Assembly (NCBI RefSeq): GCF_019218635.1
Contig: NZ_JAHUZB010000004.1
Span: forward strand, 186,001 to 250,000
Origin: Enterococcus alishanensis
GTDB lineage: Bacteria > Bacillota > Bacilli > Lactobacillales > Enterococcaceae
Length of the DNA stretch: 64,000 nt
Direction: 5' to 3'
Part shown: piece by piece, positions 48,724 to 59,436 of the stretch
How positions within the stretch are numbered: position 1 is the stretch's first letter
Layout: each line of letters begins with the position of its first letter
Notes under the pieces: generated by a model
Seen by the model: only the letters and a program-made list of their open reading frames with translations
Databases searched by the model: none
What the model was told of the DNA's origin: nothing
Program-made: the position numbers and the translations under genes

Positions 48724-49755
48724 CTATTTTACAAACATTGCATCGCCAAAACTAAAGAAACGATATCTTTCATCAATCGCATGTTGATAAGCGGCCAAAG
48801 TGTTTTCACGCCCAGCAAAGGCGCTGACTAACATCACCAAAGTTGATTTTGGTAAATGGAAGTTGGTAGAAAAAGCTTGGACAACTTTAAATTGGTAACC
48901 TGGTGTAATGAAAATATCGGTCCAACCACTATCGGCTTTAATTTCACCATTAAATTTTGTACCGATTGTTTCTAAAGTACGGATCGATGTGGTACCTACC
49001 GCAACAATTTTTCCACCATTATTACGAACTTGATTTAATTGTTCAGCAGCATCTTCCGTTAAACGGTAAAATTCACTATGCATCTCGTGTTCCGCAATAT
49101 TGTCGACACTGACTGGTCGGAAAGTACCTAAACCAACATGTAAAGTTAAGTACACTAAATTTACACCTTTGGCTTCAATTTTTTTTAATAATTCAGGAGT
49201 AAAATGTAGCCCTGCTGTCGGTGCAGCGGCTGACCCATTTTCCTTCGCATAAACTGTTTGGTAACGCTCAGGATCTTCTAGGCGTTCTTTGATATAAGGT
49301 GGTAGCGGCATTTCACCTAGGGATTCTAGATTTTCTAAAAAGATGCCTTCATATGAAAACGCAACAATACGCCCACCATGGTCTAACTCTTTTGTCACGA
49401 CTGCTTTTAAGCGTCCATCGCCAAAAGAAATTTCTGTGCCAACTTTGGCTCTTTTGGCTGGTTTAATTAACGTTTCCCATTCGTCACCATTAATATTGTT
49501 TAATAGTAAAACTTCCAGATGACCACCGGTTTCTGGTTTCTCTCCATACAGACGCGCTGGTAAAACACGTGTATCGTTCATCACTAAAGCATCTCCAGCT
49601 TGCAACTCATCAATAATATGATCAAAATGGGTGTCTTTTACCTCGCCTGTTTCGCGATTTAATATTAATAGTTTTGAGCTGTCTCTTTTTGCTAGAGGGG
49701 TTTGGGCAATTAATTCTTCTGGTAAATCAAAATCAAAATCTTCTGTTGTTAGCAT
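48724..49755 (-). CDS. queA: tRNA preQ1(34) S-adenosylmethionine ribosyltransferase-isomerase
   Basis: 343 residues, normal for Que[21 protein letters not shown] at the N-terminus, [15 protein letters not shown] near residue 57, [12 protein letters not shown] near 179, and [11 protein letters not shown] near 205. It transfers ribose from SAM to preQ1 in tRNA to give epoxyqueuosine, the step after Tgt. AGAGGAGAAG precedes the ATG. Monocistronic here, although queA-tgt-yajC are adjacent in many bacteria. Confidence 0.97.
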   Translation of the reverse strand: MLTTEDFDFDLPEELIAQTPLAKRDSSKLLILNRETGEVKDTHFDHIIDELQAGDALVMNDTRVLPARLYGEKPETGGHLEVLLLNNINGDEWETLIKPAKRAKVGTEISFGDGRLKAVVTKELDHGGRIVAFSYEGIFLENLESLGEMPLPPYIKERLEDPERYQTVYAKENGSAAAPTAGLHFTPELLKKIEAKGVNLVYLTLHVGLGTFRPVSVDNIAEHEMHSEFYRLTEDAAEQLNQVRNNGGKIVAVGTTSIRTLETIGTKFNGEIKADSGWTDIFITPGYQFKVVQAFSTNFHLPKSTLVMLVSAFAGRENTLAAYQHAIDERYRFFSFGDAMFVK

Positions 49756-49879
49756 TTCTTCTCCTCTTTTCCATCAGCTATCTTATCACGCTTTGACTTT
49801 TGATTAAAGTCAGGTTGATTATTTGCCTTCTTTTTCTTTTGAGATATACTTACTTTAAATAAGAAAAGAGGAGAATTTT

Positions 49880-50764
49880 ATGTTGTATCATCATATATCT
49901 TTATTAACGCGTCATAAGGAAGAAAACATTCACTTTTATACTGAAATTCTTGGCTTACGTTTCGTTAAAAATACCGTTAATCAAGAAAATTATCGAATGC
50001 CACATTTATTTTACGGCGATTATCAAGGATCTGCCGGTTCAGTAATCACTTTTTTTGCCGTACCCCATTTAGGCCATCGCTATGACAACCGTGAGTATTT
50101 GGCTGAGATTGGTTTGAATCTACCGAAAAATAGTTTGTCATATTGGCAAGAACGAATAGAAAAATTTGGCGTCTCGTATGAAGCGAAAGAAAATACGATT
50201 ATTTTACATGATCCAGATGATGTTTTAATTACTTTAACTGAAACTCAAATATCTAGTTTAGAAAAAAATAAATTGGTCTTAAATGAGATCCCCGCCGATC
50301 GGCAAATCATCGATATTCGTGCCATTCATTTTTATGTGGAAAATCCAGCAGCAACAATCGATTTTTTTGAAAAATTATTGGATTGGTCTTTTGTTGATAA
50401 TCGTTATGAGCCTCAAGCAAATCATTATGTTGCGATTCTCCAAAGTCAATCGACTGAAAAAACCCGTATGGGTCGTGGCAGTATCGATCACATTGCTTTT
50501 GCTGTAGAAAATGATGAGTCGTTAGAAGCTTTACACCAAAAGGCTCTCTCACAAAATTGGCAGGTAGAAAAATTAATTACCCGCGGCTACTTCAAAAGTC
50601 TCTATATTCGTGAGCCTGGTGGGATTCGTGTAGAATTTGCTACGTTGAAACCAGGATTTACTTTAGATGAAGACTTGGAGCATTTAGGCGAAACTTTGGC
50701 TTTGCCTCCTTTTTTAGCTGATCAACGTACTGAAATTGAGGCTCATTTATATCCAGATAAATAA
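49880..50764 (+). CDS. VOC-family ring-cleaving dioxygenase-like protein (MhqO type)
   Basis: 294 residues made of two glyoxalase/extradiol dioxygenase modules. The first begins LYHHISLLTRHKEENIHFYT (metal His near residue 4-5). The second spans about 140-270, with IRAIHFYVENPAATIDFFEK, SIDHIAFAVEN and REPGGIRVEFA, which hold the likely metal His and Glu ligands. Relatives such as B. subtilis MhqO/MhqA help resist hydroquinones and quinones. Substrate not determined. AGAGGAG precedes the ATG. Monocistronic. Confidence 0.85.
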   Translation: MLYHHISLLTRHKEENIHFYTEILGLRFVKNTVNQENYRMPHLFYGDYQGSAGSVITFFAVPHLGHRYDNREYLAEIGLNLPKNSLSYWQERIEKFGVSYEAKENTIILHDPDDVLITLTETQISSLEKNKLVLNEIPADRQIIDIRAIHFYVENPAATIDFFEKLLDWSFVDNRYEPQANHYVAILQSQSTEKTRMGRGSIDHIAFAVENDESLEALHQKALSQNWQVEKLITRGYFKSLYIREPGGIRVEFATLKPGFTLDEDLEHLGETLALPPFLADQRTEIEAHLYPDK

Positions 50765-50769
50765 GGTCA

Positions 50770-50800
50770 ACGACTTGAATTCACTCAAGTCGTTTTTTTG
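50770..50800 (+). terminator. terminator after the VOC gene
   Basis: Stem ACGACTTGA (50770-50778) / TCAAGTCGT (50785-50793), six-base loop, run of seven T. Confidence 0.9.
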
Positions 50801-50982
50801 TAGTATGACAATTTATTTTAGGTGTTTTTTTGAAAAAAAAGATTGTTCTTTTAATCGCTTTCCATAGTTGAAAAAACGCTGTCGTTTCTTTATTATTCAC
50901 ACCAAATTTGCATTTTTTTCCAATTAACCTCATACTTAATTTAATGAACTCATTATTTTTGATTAAAAAAAGAGGTGGAAAA

Positions 50983-52161
50983 ATGATTCATTTTGAGAAT
51001 GTATCAAAAGTTTACAACGGAAATAAAGTTGCCGTTGAAGATGTTAATTTAACGATTAACCAAGGTGAATTCGTTTGTTTTATTGGTACTAGTGGTAGTG
51101 GTAAAACAACAACGATGCGGATGATTAATCGAATGATTGATCCAACTAAAGGAACGATCACAATTGATGGGGCAGATATCAAAACAAAAAATCCAGTCGA
51201 ATTACGCCGTCAAATTGGCTACGTGATTCAAAGTATTGGCTTAATGCCCCATATGACTATTCGTGAAAATATTACTTTGGTCCAAAAATTACTAAAAGTT
51301 GATCAAGCAACACGTAATAAAACAGCCGAAGAGATGATTGATTTAGTCGAGTTGCCTCGAGAAATGCTGGATCGTTATCCTAATGAACTTTCCGGTGGTC
51401 AACAGCAACGGATTGGTGTAGTGAGAGCGCTTGCGGCAGATCAAGATATTATTTTAATGGATGAGCCTTTCGGTGCCTTGGATCCGATTACGAGAGATTC
51501 ACTTCAAGACTTGGTGAAGGATTTACAAGAACGTCTTGGAAAAACAATTGTCTTTGTTACCCACGATATGGATGAAGCGCTAAAATTAGCCAATCGCATT
51601 GCAATAATGGATCACGGAAAAGTCATTCAATATGATACTCCCGAAAATATTTTGCAACATCCTGCTAATTCTTTTGTTGAAGAATTAATCGGCGAAGATC
51701 GCTTATTACAAGCCAAACCTGACACAACAACGGTTGGTGAATTAATGACCGATCGAGCAATTTCCATCACATCAGAAAAAAGCTTGCAAAGCGCTATCTC
51801 ACTGATGCGAGAAAAACGGGTAGATACTTTATTGGTTGTCGATGAAAACAATGTCTTGAAAGGCTTTGTCGATGTTGAAACGATTGATAAAATGCGTCGA
51901 ACTGGCAAAAATATTAGTATCGGTGAAATTTATAATCCAAAAGTATTTTATGTGAAGAAATCTGCTTTGGTGCGAGATAGTTTACAAAGAATTTTAAAAC
52001 GTGGTGTTAAATACGTACCGGTAGTTGACGATGACGACCGTTTAGTGGGTATTCTGACAAGGGTATCGCTAGTTGATATTATTTACGATGTTTTATGGGG
52101 CGAAGAAGATTCCTTTGCTGAAGCTGCCGAAAGTGTTGCCACCAATGGAGAGGGGGCGTAG
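50983..52161 (+). CDS. opuCA: osmoprotectant ABC transporter ATPase with CBS domains (system 2)
   Basis: 392 residues from the ATG at 50983 (MIHFENVSKVYNGNKVAVED), just after AGAGGTGG. A longer frame to 50908 lacks a site and family similarity. Walker A GTSGSGKTT near 36, signature ELSGGQQQRIGV near 132, Walker B DIILMDEPFGALD near 155, switch His in FVTHDMDEA. Two CBS motifs in the C-terminal part (DTLLVVDENNVLKGFVDVET and YVPVVDDDDRLVGILTRVS). It drives uptake of betaine, carnitine, choline or similar solutes. First gene of a complete opuCABCD operon. It is the paralogue of the ATPase at 25485-26597. Confidence 0.95.
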   Translation: MIHFENVSKVYNGNKVAVEDVNLTINQGEFVCFIGTSGSGKTTTMRMINRMIDPTKGTITIDGADIKTKNPVELRRQIGYVIQSIGLMPHMTIRENITLVQKLLKVDQATRNKTAEEMIDLVELPREMLDRYPNELSGGQQQRIGVVRALAADQDIILMDEPFGALDPITRDSLQDLVKDLQERLGKTIVFVTHDMDEALKLANRIAIMDHGKVIQYDTPENILQHPANSFVEELIGEDRLLQAKPDTTTVGELMTDRAISITSEKSLQSAISLMREKRVDTLLVVDENNVLKGFVDVETIDKMRRTGKNISIGEIYNPKVFYVKKSALVRDSLQRILKRGVKYVPVVDDDDRLVGILTRVSLVDIIYDVLWGEEDSFAEAAESVATNGEGA

Positions 52162-52164
52162 CTT

Positions 52165-52803
52165 GTGCAAGCATTTATTAATGAATACGGCGGACAAATT
52201 CTAACGAAAAGTGCCGAGCATATTTATATTTCTGCACTGGCCTTAGCTTTAGGAATTTTGGTAGCTGTACCGTTGGGCATTGTTTTAACTAGATTTCAAA
52301 AAATTTCTTCTTTTGTGATCGGTTTGGCTTCAGTTTTACAGACGGTTCCTTCCTTAGCTTTATTGGCCTTAATGATTCCTTTCTTTGGCGTGGGTAAATT
52401 ACCGGCAGTCATTGCGCTATTTATCTATTCTTTATTGCCAATTTTACGTAATACGTATATCGGTATGAAAAATGTCGATTGGAATTATCGTGATGTGGCC
52501 AAAGGTATGGGGATGACCAATTTACAATCAATTTTTTCTGTCGAATTACCGATTGCCATGCCAACCATCATGGCTGGGATTCGTTTAGCCGCAACTTATG
52601 TTATCGCTTGGGCGACTTTGGCTTCATATATCGGTGCCGGTGGCTTGGGAGACTTAATCTTTAGTGGACTAAATAATTTCCAACCGCCATTAATTATCGC
52701 AGGGACTGTACCAGTTATTATTATTGCTTTGCTTTCTGATTTTCTACTCGGATTATTGGAAAACAAATTGACACCGACTGCTTTAAAACAGGAGGTGGAA
52801 TAA
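52165..52803 (+). CDS. opuCB: osmoprotectant ABC transporter permease (system 2)
   Basis: 212 residues from a GTG at 52165 after GGAGAGGGGG. Five to six membrane helices. ATPase-contact loop YRDVAKGMGMTNLQSIFSVE near residue 110, then YIGAGGLGDLIFSGL. It forms half of the transport channel with OpuCD. It lies three bases after opuCA and ends immediately before opuCC. Confidence 0.94.
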   Translation: MQAFINEYGGQILTKSAEHIYISALALALGILVAVPLGIVLTRFQKISSFVIGLASVLQTVPSLALLALMIPFFGVGKLPAVIALFIYSLLPILRNTYIGMKNVDWNYRDVAKGMGMTNLQSIFSVELPIAMPTIMAGIRLAATYVIAWATLASYIGAGGLGDLIFSGLNNFQPPLIIAGTVPVIIIALLSDFLLGLLENKLTPTALKQEVE

Positions 52804-53721
52804 ATGAAGAAAATCAAACTTTTATTCATTTTAACGGCTTCATTGGTACTTTTTAGCAGTTGTTCTTTTCCTGGATTAGCCTCTAATAATACTGAAGATA
52901 CAGTAGCAATTACGGGTGGCATCACCTCAGAAGCACAAATTTTAGCCAGCATTGTCAGTGGTATGGTTGAACATTATACTGATTTAAATACAACTACCAT
53001 AAATAATTTAGCTACCACAACGATTAATCACCAAGCAATGATCAATGGCGATGCCTCTATTTCAGCGGCTCGTTATACTGGAACCGATGTAACAACTACT
53101 TTAGGTTTACCAGCTGAAAAAGATCCTAAAAAAGCTTTTGAGATTGTCAGTGATGAATTTCAAAAACGCTATGATCAAACTTGGTTTCCTTCTTATGGTT
53201 TTGACAATACCTACGTTTTTCTAGTTAGAAAAGACACGGCTGAAAAATATAATTTAACTAAAGTAAGTGACTTAAAAAATATGGCTGGTGAGTTAAAAGC
53301 CGGTGTTGATACCGCTTGGATTACCCGTGAAGGTGATGGCTATGATGGCTTCCAAGAAACCTATGGCTTTTCCTTTAATTCTATTTTACCGATGCAGATT
53401 GGTTTAGTTTATGATGCTGTGGATGCTGGAAAAATGGATATCGTTTTAGGCTATTCGACTGATGGCCGGATTGCTAGTTATGATTTGGTGATGCTGGAAG
53501 ATGACTTGAGTTTCTTTCCACCTTATGATGCCGCGCCGGTGGTCACTGATCGTTTATTAAAGGAACATCCAGATTTAAAAGAAGCCATGAATAAATTAAG
53601 TGGTACGATTGATACCGAACAAATGCAAAAATTAAATTATCGGGCAGATAATGATTTACTTGAACCATCTGTTGTAGCTGAAGAGTTTCTAAAAGAAAAC
53701 AACTACTTTGAAGGGAAGTGA
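52804..53721 (+). CDS. opuCC: osmoprotectant-binding lipoprotein (system 2)
   Basis: 305 residues. Signal peptide with lipobox LFSSC, the lipidated Cys near residue 20, then the OpuAC fold: ITGGITSEAQILASIVSGMV near 40, AARYTGTDVTTTLGLPAEKD near 80-99, and LGYSTDGRIASYDLVMLEDD. It captures the solute outside the cell and hands it to OpuCB/CD. GGAGGTGG precedes the ATG. Compare the homologue at 23937-24848, which has lost the lipobox Cys. Confidence 0.94.
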   Translation: MKKIKLLFILTASLVLFSSCSFPGLASNNTEDTVAITGGITSEAQILASIVSGMVEHYTDLNTTTINNLATTTINHQAMINGDASISAARYTGTDVTTTLGLPAEKDPKKAFEIVSDEFQKRYDQTWFPSYGFDNTYVFLVRKDTAEKYNLTKVSDLKNMAGELKAGVDTAWITREGDGYDGFQETYGFSFNSILPMQIGLVYDAVDAGKMDIVLGYSTDGRIASYDLVMLEDDLSFFPPYDAAPVVTDRLLKEHPDLKEAMNKLSGTIDTEQMQKLNYRADNDLLEPSVVAEEFLKENNYFEGK

Positions 53722-53725
53722 TGAG

Positions 53726-54379
53726 ATGGAAAACATGAATACATTCCAACAATTTTTCTACTATTTCCAAACCAATGGTGCTTATGTCTTCTCCCAGTTC
53801 ACTCGTCACTTTTTGATTTCTATTTATGGTGTGTTGTTTGCGGCACTTGTGGGGATTCCGATTGGGATATTTATTTCTAAGCACTTTAAATTAGCCAACT
53901 GGATCATTCGAATTGCAAATATTATTCAAACGATTCCTTCACTAGCGATGATTTCTATTTTAATGTTGGGCTTAGGTTTAGGGGTAAATGTTGTTATTCT
54001 GACAGTATTTCTTTATTCTTTGTTACCGATTATCAAAAATACTTATACTGGTATGCGACAAGTCGATCGCAATGCACTAGATGTTGGTAAAGGCATGGGA
54101 ATGACCGCTTGGCAAAGACTTTACATGATTGAACTGCCTCTTTCTGTTTCAGTCATTATGGCAGGGATTCGAAATGCTTTAGTCGTGGCAATCGGAATTA
54201 CTGCGATTGGTGCCTTCGTTGGTGCCGGTGGTTTAGGCGATATTATTATTCGCGGAACCAATGCCACAGATGGCACGTCCATTATTTTAGCTGGTGCGTT
54301 ACCTACCGCTTTAATGGCAATTATTACCGACTGGTTATTAGGTATTGTCGAAAGAAGACTAGATCCTACCAACCGATAA
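53726..54379 (+). CDS. opuCD: osmoprotectant ABC transporter permease (system 2)
   Basis: About 217 residues from the ATG at 53726 (MENMNTFQQFFYYFQ), after AGGGAAGTG; an upstream TTG at 53708 lies inside opuCC and is less likely. Membrane helices, with the contact loop LDVGKGMGMTAWQRLYMIEL near 115-135 and VGAGGLGDIIIRGTN. Partner of OpuCB. Last gene of the operon, followed by a terminator. Confidence 0.94.
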   Translation: MENMNTFQQFFYYFQTNGAYVFSQFTRHFLISIYGVLFAALVGIPIGIFISKHFKLANWIIRIANIIQTIPSLAMISILMLGLGLGVNVVILTVFLYSLLPIIKNTYTGMRQVDRNALDVGKGMGMTAWQRLYMIELPLSVSVIMAGIRNALVVAIGITAIGAFVGAGGLGDIIIRGTNATDGTSIILAGALPTALMAIITDWLLGIVERRLDPTNR

Positions 54380-54380
54380 A

Positions 54381-54425
54381 CAAAAAGGCGACTATCAAAA
54401 AAATTGATAGTCGTCTTCTTTATTT
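54381..54425. terminator. bidirectional terminator
   Basis: Stem CGACTATCAA (54389-54398) / TTGATAGTCG (54404-54413), five-base loop, A run on the left and T-rich sequence on the right. It ends opuCD and the convergent kimA-like gene. Confidence 0.85.
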
Positions 54426-56252
54426 TTTCAGATGATAATTGTAAGTTGAGATGATAATATCATCGCGATAAGCTAATTTCAAACGTAAACGTAGCGCCGT
54501 CTGATTATGCAACGAACGTTTCCAAGCTTTATTAGGAACAAACTCAGGAATTAAGACCGTCGTAGTATAATTTCTTTCTTTAGCTGTTTTACTAATCCGC
54601 TTAACATAGCGGGTAACTGGATTAATAATTGAACGATACGGTGATCGAACAACAGAGAAACGGATATCTGGAAAATGTTTTTTAAACTCTGCTCGAATTT
54701 CTTTTTCCTTCTCTTCATTTTCCTCTAGCGAGACATGCATCGCAATCACATAATCCCCAATTGACTGAGCATAATTTAAGGCGCCAACATTCACTTGGGT
54801 AACATTCCCGACTAAAACCACCACTGTATTTCCGTCATATTCATGAATTTTTATCGGTTCATCATTGGCAATCCGTAATTGCTCCGCCACATTTTTATAA
54901 TGGGTATGAATGCGATAAAAAATATACATCAGAATAGGCATAATAATAAAGAATGGCCAAATATCAGGCAAGCGGAAAACAAATAAAATTACCACTATTG
55001 AAAAAGAAATCGCAGCCCCAATGATATTAGCAATCGATTTTCTAAACCAATTTTTGCCTTCTTTGCGCCATTTTAAAACCATCCCTGTTTGTGACAAGGT
55101 AAATGGAATAAATACGCCGACTGAGTACAAAGGAATTAAACGTTCTGTTGATCCCTGGAATATCAAAAGCAAAACAATTGAACCCAATGCCAAAGTTATA
55201 ATCCCGTTGGAATAACCTAAACGATCACCTCGGTCTTGATAATTATGAGGTAAGTATTTATCTTTGGCTAGATTATAAGCTAAGACTGGAAAAGCGGAAA
55301 AGCCAGTATTGGCTGCAACTGCTAAAATTAAAGCGGTGGAAAACTGTAACAAATAATACATGATTCCTTGACCACCAAAAACTGCTGAACCAACTTGCGA
55401 CAAGACGGTTACTTCTGTTGTAGGAACAATTCCATACCAGTAGTTTAAAAAAGTAATCCCCGTAAAGAAAAATCCTAAGATTAAACCCATCATCGCTAAA
55501 GTGCCGGCAGCATTTTTAGCTTTTGGCTTTTTGAAAAATGGAACAGCATTACTAATCGCTTCTACCCCTGTTAAAGAAGAAGAACCAGATGAAAAGGCTC
55601 TTAACAATAAAGCAATCGTAACACCCGGTACCAGCGCTCCTGGTGCAGCTGTCGCATGATAAGCATCCATACCGGTAACAACTTTAAAGATGCCATATAA
55701 AATTAAAATCGTAATCACTGCAATAAAGGTATAAACCGGAAACATTAAAAATCCAGCTGATTCTCGCAAACCGCGTAAATTCATCAGCATAATTAACAAA
55801 ACAATCACAATCGAAATTGCGACTCGGTGAGCATACAGCGACGGAATGGCTGAAGTAATTGCTTCAGCTCCAGCTGACACAGAAACTGCCACCGTCAACA
55901 TATAATCTATTAAAAGTGAACCACCAGCGATTAAACCGGCGTTCTTTCCTAAATTTTCACTACTCACGACATAAGCGCCACCGCCATGGGGATAGGCATG
56001 AATAATTTGTCGATAAGATAAAATTAAAGATGTTAATAAAACTAAAACGACTGCAGCAATCGGTAAAGAATACCAAATTGCAGCTGCTGATAAAGTGACC
56101 AGCACAACAACAATTTGCTCCGTTCCATAAGCGACTGATGATAATGCATCAGAAGACAGCATTGCAAGTGCTGCAAAACGGGATAAACTTTGGCCTTCGT
56201 CCTCCGAAGATTTTAATGGGCGTCCCACTAATAAACGTTTAAGATAATCCAC
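54420..56252 (-). CDS. kimA: potassium importer of the KimA (YdaO) type
   Basis: About 610 residues from a GTG at 56252 (read as Met, then DYLKRLLVGRPLKSS), eight bases after AGGAG; longer starts overlap that site. APC-superfamily membrane part with LAMLSSDALSSVAYGTEQIV near residue 30, YPHGGGAYVVSSENLG near 90, and GVEAISNAVPFFKKPKAKNA near 235, very close to what I recall of B. subtilis KimA. A C-terminal cytosolic domain of about 130 residues binds c-di-AMP in KimA. It imports K+ with protons. I see no ydaO riboswitch in the short upstream region. Confidence 0.9.
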   Translation of the reverse strand: MDYLKRLLVGRPLKSSEDEGQSLSRFAALAMLSSDALSSVAYGTEQIVVVLVTLSAAAIWYSLPIAAVVLVLLTSLILSYRQIIHAYPHGGGAYVVSSENLGKNAGLIAGGSLLIDYMLTVAVSVSAGAEAITSAIPSLYAHRVAISIVIVLLIMLMNLRGLRESAGFLMFPVYTFIAVITILILYGIFKVVTGMDAYHATAAPGALVPGVTIALLLRAFSSGSSSLTGVEAISNAVPFFKKPKAKNAAGTLAMMGLILGFFFTGITFLNYWYGIVPTTEVTVLSQVGSAVFGGQGIMYYLLQFSTALILAVAANTGFSAFPVLAYNLAKDKYLPHNYQDRGDRLGYSNGIITLALGSIVLLLIFQGSTERLIPLYSVGVFIPFTLSQTGMVLKWRKEGKNWFRKSIANIIGAAISFSIVVILFVFRLPDIWPFFIIMPILMYIFYRIHTHYKNVAEQLRIANDEPIKIHEYDGNTVVVLVGNVTQVNVGALNYAQSIGDYVIAMHVSLEENEEKEKEIRAEFKKHFPDIRFSVVRSPYRSIINPVTRYVKRISKTAKERNYTTTVLIPEFVPNKAWKRSLHNQTALRLRLKLAYRDDIIISTYNYHLKK

Positions 56253-56380
56253 TTTTTCCACTCCTCTAATTACTGCAAACAAGCGCAATATTACTCGCCT
56301 CCATGTGAAAAGTCAATCATTTTTTTCAATCATTAAAAAGCTTATTTTCAAAAAAATATAAGTTATTTTTTCAGCAAAAA

Positions 56381-56419
56381 AAAGCAACGAACTTCAGTCA
56401 AAAATAACTGTCGTTCGTT
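56381..56419 (-). terminator. terminator of the yhgE-like gene
   Basis: Arms CAACGAAC..CAGT and AACTG..GTTCGTT with a small internal mismatch, and eight T on the minus strand. It lies directly after the stop codon. Confidence 0.8.
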
Positions 56420-56427
56420 ACTCTTTA

Positions 56428-59172
56428 TCAATGGAAAATTTTACTTTCATGGGCAACCTTTGTAAGTTTTTTTAGATGCGGTTCTAACACCGGATACATC
56501 CATACTCCGATCACGCCAAAACCAACGAATAAGCCAATCAAAATCCAGATCGCTGGTGTAGCATTCGGCCAATAAATTCCGCCGGCGCTTTCCCGTAATA
56601 GATTCACTGCGTGGGTAAAAGGTAACCATGGATTTACCGCTTGGAAAAATTTCCCAGAAACTTGGATTGGATAATTTCCGCCTCCGCCAGAAATCGACAG
56701 TACTAAAATAATAATCGCAATCCCTTTTCCTACTGTTCCAAATAGCGCAACCAAGGTGTATACAATCATAGTAAAGGCCAGTGCAACTAAAACTGCAAAG
56801 ATGACACTTTCCACTGGATCTTTTGTGTAAACACCGAGAATAAATAAATTTCCCAGCGTTACAATTAAAGCTTGAATCGTGCCAACAACTAAATAAGTTC
56901 CTAAACGTGCACCATATTGTTCTCGTTTAGTGTAACGCCCGCGATCTTTTTTATCTAAAGCAAAACTGGTGGTTGTGACACTTGAAAATAATACTGCCCC
57001 CACCCATAAACACAATGCTGTATAAAAAGGTGTGCTGGCTGAGCCGTTATTTTCAATCGGATAATAAGTATTTGTTTTCAATTCGACAGGACTAGCGAAG
57101 AAATCACTTTCTTTTGTTGCATCTAGTTTCAGTAATTTTACAATCTCGCCTAAGTCAACTGTTTTTTCTCCTTGATTGATGGCGGTGGCAGCCTTTTGAA
57201 TACCTGCTTTTAAACTAGGCCAATCATTATTAATTAAATCAGTCGCCAGATTTAGCGCATTTTCGACATCAGGCAATTTTTGATTTGCGACATTCAAGCC
57301 ATTAGTTAAATCACTTTTCACTCCAGGCCAATCGTTTTGGACAAAATTAGCAGCGGTGTTTAATTTATCTGCTACCACTGGCAGTTCATTTTGATATAAA
57401 TCTGCCGCCGTATTGATACCCCCGACAATTTCAGTCATATGACCACTTAGCAATGTATTGGCATCGTGAATTTCTTGGCCAATTGCTGGCATTTGAGCTT
57501 GATATTTTTCTAAAATCGTCACAGCTTGATTGACTGTTTTAGCCGTTGAGTTCAGCAATGAATTAAAATCAATTTGTTGGGCTTGGGTTAAGACTCCTTG
57601 TGCCGTATCAATCGTAGTGATTAGTTTTGTCAGCACATTTTCCACAATACCGCTAGCAGCATTAACATCAATACTACCAACTAAGGTTGAAATATTATTT
57701 GCGGCAGCTGTAATTTGATCCAACAGCTGAGTGGCTTCATCAACATTGCCATTTTGGACAGCCGTGTTTAATGAAGTCAGACGATTGTTTATATCGGTCA
57801 ATACATCTTTCAAATTTGTTAATTGGCTAATCAGAGTAGCCAACTTTTGGCTTTGTTCAGTCAAACCATTTTGATCGGCGGCTGTTTTTAATTGATCTAA
57901 TAAATTGGTTAGACCATCAATTGCAGTTTGTTGATTCGCAATGTTACTTTGAAAATCGGTTATCAATCGATTAATATCTGCTTTTTCTTGATCAGTTAAT
58001 TGGTGATCTGTTAGATAGGTTGAAATTTGGCTACTAATCGCGCTAGTAGTATTAGCTACTTCACCTATCGAAGTCAACGTGACTTGAACGCTGTTAGAAA
58101 TATTAGGAATCGCAGCTTGTAATTGTTCGGCACCCTTTTTAGTGGCATCAGCAAAATCAGTAGCTTGGTTTCCTAATTTTTCAACATCCGGTAAAATTGC
58201 TTGCACTTGTTGGATAACTTGTAATCCTTGTTTAGCATCGTTAATACCGTCAGTCATCGTTTGTTGAATATTTGCAAAATCACTGTCCACTTGATTTAAT
58301 TGTCCAGCGGCTTGTTGGATTTCCGGAATCTTATCTTGAATCGTTAAAATTACGCCGGCTTGCTTTTGAATCGTCGGCATTTGTTGATTTAATTTTACTA
58401 GCTTTTGTCCCATTTGATCGATTTCAGGTAGATAAGCCGTCAATTCATTAGCTTTGGCAAGTTTAGCTTTTAATTCTGGCATTTTCCCTTGCAGAGCCAC
58501 TACTTCTTGGGTGTATTTATCAATTTCGTCTAAATTATCATTGGTTGTTAAAATCAGATCTTTGACTTTATTGATCGATACCAGATTACTATCGATGTCA
58601 TACCCTACTTGATTGAAAACCTTCAACAAGGTGTCGCTAGCAGTTCCGATAAATTCGGTACTGATTTCTGATTGAATGGAGGTGGCCCCTTTATCAGTAA
58701 TTTTAGGCGCAATCGCATTAATCTTTTGATTTAGATAATATTCAATTTTTGGTTTCTTGATATCACCAGTAGTAAAACTCATTAAATCACTGGAAAATTC
58801 TTTTGGTAAATAAATACCTGCATAATATTTGCCTGACTTGACGCCTTCTGTTAATTCCTTTTTCGAATCTACAAAGCGCCAGCCAAGTTGTTTATTTTGA
58901 TGCAGATTTTCAATCACCTGCTGACCAATTTCTACATCCTGCGATTGAAAAGTTGTCCCAGCATCATTACTGTATACCGCAATCGGCAATTCACTAGTAT
59001 TAGAATATGGATCCCATAAGGCTTTTATATTAAACCACGCATACAGTGATGGAATCACCATTAGTGCAATCATCAAGAATACGGCAATCGGGTTTTTCCC
59101 GATTCGTTTCCAATCTAAGATAAATAATTTAAAGGTATTTTTTAATGACTGTAAAATTTTCATTGCATTCAC
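56428..59172 (-). CDS. YhgE/Pip domain membrane protein
   Basis: 914 residues. The N-terminal Pip domain is [20 protein letters not shown], then [20 protein letters not shown] with one membrane helix. A long extracellular stretch (about 190-680) is rich in Gln, Asn, Thr and Ala heptads and likely coiled-coil. Six C-terminal membrane helices of the ABC-2 type follow. The family includes lactococcal Pip (phage c2 receptor) and YhgE. Related EsaA-type proteins belong to type VII secretion, but no other such genes are near. Either of two ATG codons (59172 or 59163) may start it. Monocistronic. Confidence 0.88.
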   Translation of the reverse strand: MNAMKILQSLKNTFKLFILDWKRIGKNPIAVFLMIALMVIPSLYAWFNIKALWDPYSNTSELPIAVYSNDAGTTFQSQDVEIGQQVIENLHQNKQLGWRFVDSKKELTEGVKSGKYYAGIYLPKEFSSDLMSFTTGDIKKPKIEYYLNQKINAIAPKITDKGATSIQSEISTEFIGTASDTLLKVFNQVGYDIDSNLVSINKVKDLILTTNDNLDEIDKYTQEVVALQGKMPELKAKLAKANELTAYLPEIDQMGQKLVKLNQQMPTIQKQAGVILTIQDKIPEIQQAAGQLNQVDSDFANIQQTMTDGINDAKQGLQVIQQVQAILPDVEKLGNQATDFADATKKGAEQLQAAIPNISNSVQVTLTSIGEVANTTSAISSQISTYLTDHQLTDQEKADINRLITDFQSNIANQQTAIDGLTNLLDQLKTAADQNGLTEQSQKLATLISQLTNLKDVLTDINNRLTSLNTAVQNGNVDEATQLLDQITAAANNISTLVGSIDVNAASGIVENVLTKLITTIDTAQGVLTQAQQIDFNSLLNSTAKTVNQAVTILEKYQAQMPAIGQEIHDANTLLSGHMTEIVGGINTAADLYQNELPVVADKLNTAANFVQNDWPGVKSDLTNGLNVANQKLPDVENALNLATDLINNDWPSLKAGIQKAATAINQGEKTVDLGEIVKLLKLDATKESDFFASPVELKTNTYYPIENNGSASTPFYTALCLWVGAVLFSSVTTTSFALDKKDRGRYTKREQYGARLGTYLVVGTIQALIVTLGNLFILGVYTKDPVESVIFAVLVALAFTMIVYTLVALFGTVGKGIAIIILVLSISGGGGNYPIQVSGKFFQAVNPWLPFTHAVNLLRESAGGIYWPNATPAIWILIGLFVGFGVIGVWMYPVLEPHLKKLTKVAHESKIFH

Positions 59173-59253
59173 CCATTCACATAATTTCGCTTATTTAATG
59201 TAGCATGCTTTTTCCCTACAATTCAATCCTAGCGACTTTTGTTGGAGGCCAAA

Positions 59254-59436
59254 ATGCGACAATTATTTTATTTTGTCAAAATTGAAAACCTTTTCTTGGT
59301 AAATTTTATTAAGAAAAAGTTAACGCCTTTGCCTGTAAAAATTTATCTAACAGTGCATCAGTCGCTACCAACAGCTGTTCTTGATCGGCTGCTTGCAGGC
59401 GAACAATCGGTGTACTTTCCAAATCAATCAGACTAA
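59254..59436 (+). pseudogene. possible N-terminal remnant of a LysR-type regulator
   Basis: TTGGAGG lies seven bases before an ATG at 59254 that begins MRQLFYFVKIEN, close to the LysR-family start LRQLxYFVxIAE, but the helix-turn-helix does not follow and the frame then runs antisense through the small gene at 59309-59626. It may be a decayed regulator of the neighbouring oxidoreductase unit, or chance. Confidence 0.3.

Noticed and set aside
48598-48831. 77-codon plus-strand open frame after the cre-controlled promoter
   Set aside because: It reads straight through the terminator hairpin and into the antisense of queA, so it is unlikely to be translated.
56253-56380. Possible ydaO-type riboswitch before the kimA-like gene
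   Set aside because: The upstream gap is short and AT-rich, and no conserved riboswitch segments or leader terminator were seen.
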